Assembly (NCBI GenBank): GCA_040877415.1
Contig: JBBDNV010000181.1
Coordinates: 1-12,116, forward strand
Length of the DNA: 12,116 bases
Source of the DNA: JBBDNV01 sp040877415
Lineage (GTDB): Bacteria > Planctomycetota > Planctomycetia > Pirellulales > PALSA-1355
Reading direction: 5' to 3'
The position numbers were made by a program, and so were the translations under genes. The notes beneath the pieces are model-generated. The model was not told the origin of the DNA, did no database searches, and saw only the letters and a program-made list of their open reading frames with translations. Shown in pieces: positions 7,638 through 12,116 of this stretch (the stretch's first letter is position 1; each line of letters starts with the position of its first letter).

Positions 7638-7668
7638 GAATTGCGGCAATTTCCAGTGTGAATTGCGG
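7638..7668. repeat. Pair of 9-bp direct repeats GAATTGCGG in divergent intergenic region
   Basis: GAATTGCGG occurs at 7638-7646 and 7660-7668, a 22-bp spacing (about two helical turns), between the divergent prepilin and coiled-coil genes. It could be a tandem regulator site; evidence is spacing and location only. Confidence 0.25.
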
Positions 7669-7693
7669 GATTTGATGCTCCGACGGATACGAA

Positions 7694-7771
7694 CGCGACG
7701 CGCCCGCGAGGGCGAAAACGCGTCAACAGCATGGCGGCGGGCGGAACGCCTTCCCTCGCTGGCGCGTCGGG
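7694..7771. repeat. REP-like hyphenated inverted repeat, copy B, intergenic
   Basis: The left arm 7694-7712 and right arm 7753-7771 (CCCTCGCTGGCGCGTCGGG) pair at 17 of 19 positions around a 40-nt loop. It is the same element as copy A in diverged form. Where copy A has an A-T pair inside the stem, copy B has C-G, a compensating change. The element ends just before the candidate promoter of the downstream gene. Confidence 0.8.
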
Positions 7772-7783
7772 TTAGTATGCCCC

Positions 7784-7814
7784 GTGGCACGCTCTGTCGA
7801 AGGTCGCCTATAAT
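7784..7814 (+). promoter_or_regulatory. Candidate promoter for the coiled-coil membrane protein gene
   Basis: A perfect TATAAT sits at 7809-7814, 50 nt before the GTG start. The best upstream partner is GTGGCA (7784-7789), four of six -35 matches but a long 19-nt spacer, so the -35 is weak. A similar CCTATAAT context recurs at 11526-11533. Confidence 0.4.
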
Positions 7815-7863
7815 GATCGCAAGTGGCGCGCCCCACTGAAAAACCGGCCGGGAGGATTCCGCG

Positions 7864-9534
7864 GTGGAAACGCTCGAAAGGCAAGTACGACGGGCCCGTC
7901 GCCGGCTGCTCGTCGAATCGCTGGCCGGCAAGTTGGCCTGGTGCTGGTTTTTCACGCTGCTGGTGGCCGTGCTGGCGATTGGGGCGGGCAAATTCTGGGC
8001 GCCCGTGGGCCAGCAGGCGTGGGCGACGGGCTGGCTCGCGCTGGCGCTTGGCGGCGGATTGGCCGCGGCCGTCTTGTGGACCTGGCTGCGCCGGCAGAGC
8101 AGCCTGGAAGCGGCCCTGGAAATCGACCGCCGCTTCGGACTCAAAGAGCGCGTCTCCAGCACGCTGGCGCTTGCGCCGGCACAATTGGAATCCGAGATCG
8201 GGCAGGCTCTGGCGCGCGACGCCGTGCGATCGATCCGCCACGTCGACGTGGCCGATCGGTTCCGCGTGCGGCCGGATCGGCGGGCCCTCTTGCCGGTGGT
8301 TCCCGCGGCGTTGGCCGTCGCGCTGGCGGTCTTCGTTCCGGTACGCGCTCCCAAAGCGCCCGCCAATGTCACCTCCGACCAGCAATTCCAGACGCAGACC
8401 TCGACCCGCAGCCTCGCCAAAAAGATCGAAGCGCGGCGCAAGGAAGCCGCCGAACGCGGGCTCGACGAACTCGATCCCCTGTTGGCCAGACTCGAGCTGG
8501 GCACCAAAGACGTCGCCGAGTCAACCGCGCTCGATCGCAAGAAAACGCTCGTTGCGCTCAACGACCTGGTGAAAGAGGCCGAGAAACGCCGCCGCGAGCT
8601 GTCCGGCGCCGGCGAGCTGAAAAAACAGTTGGCCAATCTGAACGACCTGGAAAAGGGGCCCGCCGACAAGCTTGGCCAGGCGCTCGAAAAAGGCGATTTC
8701 GAAGGCGCCATGAAACATCTTGAAAAGCTGCGCGAGGATCTGGCCGGCGACCGGCTCGACCCGCAAGCCCAAAAGGCGCTAGCCAAGCAGTTGGACCAGT
8801 TGCAGCGGGCCCTCGAAGAGAAGCTCCAGGCCCAAAACCAGCGCGAGCGCAAGCTGCAAGAGCAAATCGATGAGGAGCGTCGCGCGGGCAACGTGGCGAA
8901 GGCCGAGGAGTTGCAACAGCAGCTCGACAAGCTGGCCGCCCAACGGGCACCAATGGAAAAGCTCGCGCAAATGCAAGCGCCGCTGAAGGAGGCGGCCCAG
9001 TGCCTGAACCAGGGAGATTGCGACAAGGCCGCGGCAGCCTTGGCTCAGTTGGCTCACGATCTGGCCGGTATGCAAGAGGATCTCGAGGAAATGGAGATGC
9101 TCGAAGGAGCCTTGGAGCAAGTCGCCGACTGTAAAAAGGCCATGGCCTGCATGGAGTGCGACGGCCTCGGCTGCGAAGCCTGCCAGGGCGGCGATTGGGC
9201 CAAGCACGGCGGCGAGCTGGACCCCCGCTTTCGCGAGCGCGGCGGCGGCAAGGGCATCGGCGTGGGGCTGGGGCCCGGACTCGGACCCGAAACGAAACCC
9301 GGCGGCAAGCTCTACGACTCGGCGGTCAGACAGCAGCCGGGCAAAGGCGCCGCAACCGTCGTCGGCGAAGCCGATGGCCCCAACCGCAAAGGCCGGGCGC
9401 GGGAGGAAATCCAAACCGAGTTTTCCGAGGCCCGGCAGAACGCCGCCGACGCGCTCGTCGAACAGCGCCTGCCGCGCGACTACCGCGACCACGCCAAGAA
9501 GTATTTTGACGCGCTCCGCGAGGGCACGCGCTGA
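7864..9534 (+). CDS. Three-TM coiled-coil membrane protein with four-cysteine motif, function unknown
   Basis: I do not recognise a named function. The 556-aa protein starts at GTG 7864, with GGGAGGA (7850-7856) at good spacing. It has a basic N-terminus, TM segments at about 24-45, 57-75 and 142-161, then a long Ala/Gln/Glu/Lys/Leu-rich coiled coil (about 180-420) that probably lies outside the membrane. Then comes CMECDGLGCEAC, with Cys429, 432, 437 and 440: a CxxC-x4-CxxC arrangement like half of a DnaJ zinc finger, suggesting metal binding. A Gly-rich linker (about 450-485) leads to a charged helical C-terminus (REEIQTEFSEARQ...). The layout resembles DUF4175-like planctomycete hypothetical proteins, but that is a weak similarity from memory. 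It is divergent from the prepilin gene and may be followed by the repeat protein in one transcript. Confidence 0.85.
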   Translation: METLERQVRRARRRLLVESLAGKLAWCWFFTLLVAVLAIGAGKFWAPVGQQAWATGWLALALGGGLAAAVLWTWLRRQSSLEAALEIDRRFGLKERVSSTLALAPAQLESEIGQALARDAVRSIRHVDVADRFRVRPDRRALLPVVPAALAVALAVFVPVRAPKAPANVTSDQQFQTQTSTRSLAKKIEARRKEAAERGLDELDPLLARLELGTKDVAESTALDRKKTLVALNDLVKEAEKRRRELSGAGELKKQLANLNDLEKGPADKLGQALEKGDFEGAMKHLEKLREDLAGDRLDPQAQKALAKQLDQLQRALEEKLQAQNQRERKLQEQIDEERRAGNVAKAEELQQQLDKLAAQRAPMEKLAQMQAPLKEAAQCLNQGDCDKAAAALAQLAHDLAGMQEDLEEMEMLEGALEQVADCKKAMACMECDGLGCEACQGGDWAKHGGELDPRFRERGGGKGIGVGLGPGLGPETKPGGKLYDSAVRQQPGKGAATVVGEADGPNRKGRAREEIQTEFSEARQNAADALVEQRLPRDYRDHAKKYFDALREGTR

Positions 9535-9738
9535 CGACCGCTCGTCGCTTTGGCCAGGGAAATGGGCGGCTCACAAGGCCCAGGTGTCCGCGCCGGACGA
9601 CCATGACGCCGGGTGCCGATTTCCGCGTCTCTCTCGGCTCTGGGCGCCGCCGGGGGAGGGGTGTTTTTCTCGGCTGTGCCCGTGAGGTACACTGACACAT
9701 AGGGCGTCTTCCGCCGCGTACCCGGAGCCCCGTTTCTC
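9535..9738. other. Intergenic gap before the repeat protein
   Basis: I see no gene or convincing terminator in this 204-nt gap. A TACACT at 9688-9693 could serve as a weak -10 for the downstream gene, but its -35 partner (TTTTCT) is poor. GGAG (9724-9727) serves as the ribosome binding site for the ATG at 9739, 11 bases away. Confidence 0.4.
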
Positions 9739-10830
9739 ATGATCGCGTGGTATTTGACCGGTGTCGCCGTGCTGCTGGCAGCCAGCCCGCGCCAGACCAA
9801 CGTCGTCGAAAAAAAATTTCCCGACGGCACGACGCGCCTGCGCACGGAGGTTATTCAGAACGACGTCGGCAGTTGGATTCCGCACGGCAAGCGGACGAAA
9901 TTCTATTCGAACGGCAAACCGACCTGCGAGGAGAACTACGCGAACGGCGCGAAAGACGGCCCCTGGACCGAGTGGTACGAGTCGGGAGTGAAAAGCGCCG
10001 AAGGCATCTACCGCGACGGCTGGAAAAATGGACGGGAAGTCCGCTATTTCGCCGACGGGAAAATGATGCTGGAAAGTCACTTCGACATGGGCCAGCGGGA
10101 CGGCAAGCTGACCGAGTGGTACGGCGAAAAACGCAAGCGCCGCGAGGCCTCCTACGACCAGGGCAGGAAGCAGGGAGAATTCATCGAGTGGTTTCCCGAC
10201 GGAATCCAGCAGCAGGCGGTCGTGAACTTCGATAACGGCTTCAAGGAAGGGCTGGAAACGACGTGGTATCCCAACGCTCAAAAGAAGGCCGAGGTGCCTT
10301 ACACGCACGGCATCAGGCACGGCCCGGTCGAGGAATGGTATCCCGACGGGAAAGAGAAGCTCCACGCCGAGTTTGTCAATGGCGTGCGCCACGGCCCGGC
10401 CATCCTGTGGTTTCCCAACGGCAGCAAGCAGGTCGAAGGCAAATACGTCGACGGATTTCAACACGGACCGTGGCTCGAGTGGTACCAAAACCAGACCAAG
10501 GCGGCGGATTTGACCTACGATCGGGGCCAGCCCGACGGCGTGCAGACCTATTGGCACCTCAACGGGCAAAAACGGGCGGAGGTGCCGTTTAACAAGGGCG
10601 AGCGCCAGGGAACCTGGTCCGAGTGGTACGAGAACGGACAGTTGCGCGGAAGCGGGCAATTCGTGGCCGGCAAGGCCAACGGTGAAACCCGCTACTGGTT
10701 CAAGAACGGCGCGCCCGCGGCCGTCCGAGGCCATCTGCACGGCGACCGCAACGGCGTTTGGGTCGACTGGGATGAGGACGGAAAGATCATCCTCCAGGAG
10801 CGCTACAGAAACGGCGTGCGCGTCGACTGA
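9739..10830 (+). CDS. Secreted YwqK-family (MORN_2-like) repeat protein, 13 repeats
   Basis: The 363-aa protein has an N-terminal signal-like helix (about residues 2-16, ending AAS) and then 13 tandem repeats of 24 residues from residue 49 to the end. The consensus is (H/D/N/Q)-G-x4-W-(Y/F)-x-(N/D)-G-x7-(F/Y)-x2-G-x-(R/K); examples open HGPVEEWYPDG and HGPAILWFPNG. This is the MORN_2 (YwqK) repeat, which folds into stacked beta hairpins. Databases often label such proteins antitoxin YwqK, after the Bacillus protein paired with the YwqJ toxin, but no toxin gene is adjacent, and 13 repeats with an export signal suggest a structural or binding role in the envelope instead. The ATG at 9739 is preceded by GGAG. 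Its stop is 36 nt from the end of the convergent small gene. Confidence 0.9.
   Translation: MIAWYLTGVAVLLAASPRQTNVVEKKFPDGTTRLRTEVIQNDVGSWIPHGKRTKFYSNGKPTCEENYANGAKDGPWTEWYESGVKSAEGIYRDGWKNGREVRYFADGKMMLESHFDMGQRDGKLTEWYGEKRKRREASYDQGRKQGEFIEWFPDGIQQQAVVNFDNGFKEGLETTWYPNAQKKAEVPYTHGIRHGPVEEWYPDGKEKLHAEFVNGVRHGPAILWFPNGSKQVEGKYVDGFQHGPWLEWYQNQTKAADLTYDRGQPDGVQTYWHLNGQKRAEVPFNKGERQGTWSEWYENGQLRGSGQFVAGKANGETRYWFKNGAPAAVRGHLHGDRNGVWVDWDEDGKIILQERYRNGVRVD
9883..10830 (+). repeat. 13 tandem 72-nt coding repeats (MORN_2-like)
   Basis: From codon 49 the gene is built of 13 units of 72 nt (one unit has an extra codon). Units are diverged at DNA level; mainly the G, W-Y/F, N/D-G and F/Y-x2-G positions are kept, so the array is old rather than freshly expanded. 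Confidence 0.85.
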
Positions 10831-10866
10831 CCGCGCGTTGTGCCGGGCTCGACGCGGTGCATCGCG

Positions 10867-11097
10867 CTAGGTGCGCATCTTGGCCGGAAGCGTGAACGAG
10901 TAGAGCATGACGACGGCGCCGCCGGAGAGCAGGCTCCAGGGTGCCCAGTCGGCGGGCGTGATTTCGCGAAACGGCGTCGCAATCTGTTCGGCGGCGCCGT
11001 TTTGCTTGGTGTGCAGCACGGCTTTGTCGAGCACCAGGCACTCCAGGCCCAGCAAAAAGGCGTACAGGCCGAGGGCCAGAAAGAAGGCGCGAACCAT
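10867..11097 (-). CDS. Small two-TM membrane protein (76 aa), function unknown
   Basis: Reading from ATG at 11097, a GGAGAG on the minus strand seven bases upstream supports the start over longer in-frame versions whose extra N-terminus is Arg/Ser/Pro-rich. The protein opens MVRAFFLALGLYAFLLGLE, a clear TM helix (about 3-22), then a polar stretch (KQNGAAEQIATPFREITPADWAP, about 31-53) and a second hydrophobic segment (about 54-71) ending in a short basic tail. It looks like a small inner-membrane protein with the middle on one face. I recall similar short proteins in Pirellulales genomes but cannot name a family. It converges on the repeat-protein gene. Confidence 0.7.
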   Translation of the reverse strand: MVRAFFLALGLYAFLLGLECLVLDKAVLHTKQNGAAEQIATPFREITPADWAPWSLLSGGAVVMLYSFTLPAKMRT

Positions 11098-11172
11098 GCG
11101 ATCGCTCTCCACGGAGCCACAAAACGGACGGCAGATCTTGCTCGAGCAGAATTCTTCATCGACCCGGATTCG

Positions 11173-11232
11173 AGGATGACTGAAGCGCCAACGAGCCCGA
11201 CGGGGCCCGACTTCAGGGGCGGGGGTCATCCT
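11173..11232. repeat. Nested inverted repeats upstream of the 76-aa gene
   Basis: AGGATGAC (11173-11180) pairs with GTCATCCT (11225-11232), and directly inside it TGAAG (11181-11185) pairs with CTTCA (11211-11215), leaving a 9-nt G-rich bulge (11216-11224). It lies about 75-135 nt upstream of the minus-strand ATG and could be a structured leader or operator. Confidence 0.35.
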
Positions 11233-11381
11233 GTACGGCTGGCAACGAAAAGAGGAGCGAGTCGCCCCGGCACGCCGCAAGCATCGTGCGCAATACGATG
11301 TTGCGCCGCGCGGCTCGGTCGCGCATCCGCCCGGGGGCCACGACGCGCCGCGTCCCTGGGGGCTGTAACGGATGGCGCGCC

Positions 11382-11435
11382 GCTACCGGGCGTCGCCCAT
11401 TCGGTCTGGTTGGAAAAACGATTCGGCCCGGTAGC
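11382..11435. repeat. 9-bp inverted repeat upstream of the PAS gene
   Basis: GCTACCGGG (11382-11390) pairs perfectly with CCCGGTAGC (11427-11435) across 36 nt. It sits 70 nt upstream of the candidate promoter, a position where an activator or repressor could bind. Confidence 0.3.
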
Positions 11436-11504
11436 GCGTGTCAATAAATCGTGCCGCGTATTCCGATTCTCTAGCATAGCGCCGCGGCGGGGGCGCGATA
11501 GCGG

Positions 11505-11533
11505 TTGTTCCGGTTTTGGGTCACTCCTATAAT
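11505..11533 (+). promoter_or_regulatory. Candidate sigma70-type promoter for the PAS-domain gene
   Basis: TTGTTC (11505-11510) and a perfect TATAAT (11528-11533) are separated by the ideal 17 nt, 29 nt before the TTG start codon. This is the best-formed promoter in the window, although the -35 matches only at TTG. Confidence 0.5.
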
Positions 11534-11562
11534 AGCGCTGGCGTTCTCCGGAGTATCCAATT

Positions 11563-12116
11563 TTGTCGGCAAAACCCAAACTTCTTTTTGTCGGTGATGC
11601 TCAGACCCGGCAGCAGCAACTGCTGGGCGAACTGCGCGGCTCGTTCGAAGTTGTCCAGGTGCAAAGTCCGCTGCGGGCGCTCAGCCGGCTTGCGCGCGAG
11701 TCGTTCGCCGGGCTGTACGTGGCCGCCGAACACCTCGGCGACGCGTTTCAAATCGGCAAGCTGCTGCAGAACGAGCGGATCCTGGAGGGGATGCCCGACG
11801 GGATCGTGGTGCTCGATTCGGAGAATACGATCATCTGGGGCAATGGCCGGCTGCGCGAGTGGACCGGGCGCGACAACGTCATCGGCTTGAACTTTTACAC
11901 CGTGCTGGGCAGTCCCGAGATTCTGGGCCCCGACTTTTGCCCCTTCCACACGGCGCTGGCCACGGCCCGCGCCAGCACCTCGACGTTGCGCTCCGGCGAC
12001 AACCGCTATTTTCAGGTGCACGCCGCGCCGGTGTTCGAAGGCGACCAGACGCCGCAGCACCTGATCGTCACCGTGCACGACGTCACGAGCGAGTTGCTGC
12101 AACAGCAGAAACTGGC
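11563..12116 (+). CDS. PAS-domain signalling protein, partial (runs off the right edge)
   Basis: This frame is open from TTG 11563 to the window end (184 codons plus two bases). GGAG (11550-11553) nine bases upstream and a promoter support the TTG start; no ATG or GTG lies nearer. Residues about 6-60 resemble a receiver domain (first strand KLLFVGD), but where the phosphoacceptor Asp is expected the sequence is GLYVAAEHL (50-58), so it is probably a pseudo-receiver. A PAS domain follows from about residue 70 (NERILEGMPDGIVVLDSENTI, then WGNGRLREWTG), ending in VHDVTSELLQQQKL, a typical helical exit to an output domain. That output, likely a histidine kinase or an HD/GGDEF-type domain, is beyond the window. 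A longer minus-strand frame over the same DNA is a GC shadow. Confidence 0.82.
   Translation, partial: MSAKPKLLFVGDAQTRQQQLLGELRGSFEVVQVQSPLRALSRLARESFAGLYVAAEHLGDAFQIGKLLQNERILEGMPDGIVVLDSENTIIWGNGRLREWTGRDNVIGLNFYTVLGSPEILGPDFCPFHTALATARASTSTLRSGDNRYFQVHAAPVFEGDQTPQHLIVTVHDVTSELLQQQKL

Larger units (their letters stand above)
11098..11562. other. Divergent intergenic region with inverted repeats
   Basis: These 465 nt separate the small minus-strand gene from the + strand signalling gene. Frames are open here in several directions, but their products are Arg/Pro/Ala-rich with no ribosome binding site, typical of GC-rich non-coding DNA. The region holds nested inverted repeats at 11173-11232, a 9-bp inverted repeat at 11382-11435, and the promoter at 11505-11533. 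Confidence 0.5.

Noticed and set aside
7626..9026. A 466-codon minus-strand frame opposite the coiled-coil gene
   Set aside because: Ser/Arg/Ala-rich antisense shadow; the + strand gene has TM segments, a ribosome binding site and a promoter.
7565..9697. A 16-of-17 match between minus-strand CGTGAGGAACACTGACA (ending near 7565) and + strand CGTGAGGTACACTGACA (from 9681)
   Set aside because: A match of this size is expected about once by chance between all pairs in a 12-kb window on both strands, and nothing links the two sites functionally.
9571..10740. A 389-codon minus-strand frame opposite the YwqK-like gene
   Set aside because: It overlaps the regular 72-nt coding repeat on the + strand, so its apparent repeats are reflections of that gene.
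9883..10830. The 72-nt tandem repeats as a possible CRISPR or satellite array
   Set aside because: They are in frame, diverged at DNA level and follow the MORN_2 protein consensus, so they are protein-coding repeats.
10840..11532. A 230-codon + strand frame covering the small minus-strand gene and the intergenic region
   Set aside because: No ribosome binding site, low-complexity composition, and it spans a region with promoter and inverted repeats; the 76-aa minus-strand gene is better supported.
11527..12102. A minus-strand frame opposite the PAS gene
   Set aside because: Composition typical of antisense shadows; the + strand frame has PAS motifs and a start with promoter.

Overview
The window reads as a piece of a GC-rich planctomycete chromosome, most likely from the order Pirellulales. 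This is inferred from gene content: a DUF1559-type prepilin with an FTLVELL N-terminus, a split exosortase/EpsI locus with Wzz-like proteins, a YwqK/MORN-like repeat protein, and two copies of a hyphenated inverted repeat whose arms translate to ARSASEG/TRRASEG-like peptides, a sequence I associate with planctomycete genomes. No phage, transposase, CRISPR, tRNA or rRNA was seen.

Region 1-6257 is an envelope/exopolysaccharide module on the + strand. A gene-free leader of about 600 nt with a candidate sigma70 promoter (TTGACA-17-TATCGT) precedes four co-oriented genes: an exosortase with an intact Cys/Arg/His triad; a two-TM Wzz-type chain-length protein fused to a CpsD-like P-loop domain; a shorter Wzz-like paralogue without the ATPase; and a separate EpsI (DUF3485) protein. 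The operon ends at a 14-bp perfect hairpin with T-tracts on both strands. The expected logic is that the Wzz proteins control polysaccharide export while exosortase and EpsI process and anchor C-terminally tagged surface proteins. No tagged substrate is encoded in the window. The two Wzz genes share an 82-bp block of perfect DNA identity, a sign of recent duplication or gene conversion.

Region 6313-7863 holds the minus-strand prepilin gene, whose leader region contains one inverted repeat in frame, and a divergent intergenic region with a second, diverged copy. The two copies differ by a compensating base-pair change.

Region 7864-10830 (+) holds a 556-aa three-TM coiled-coil protein with a four-cysteine CxxC-x4-CxxC motif, then a secreted protein made of 13 tandem 24-residue YwqK/MORN_2-like repeats.

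Region 10867-12116 holds a 76-aa two-TM minus-strand protein, a 465-nt divergent intergenic region with inverted repeats and a good promoter, and the start of a signalling protein (degenerate receiver-like segment plus PAS domain) that begins at TTG and runs off the window.
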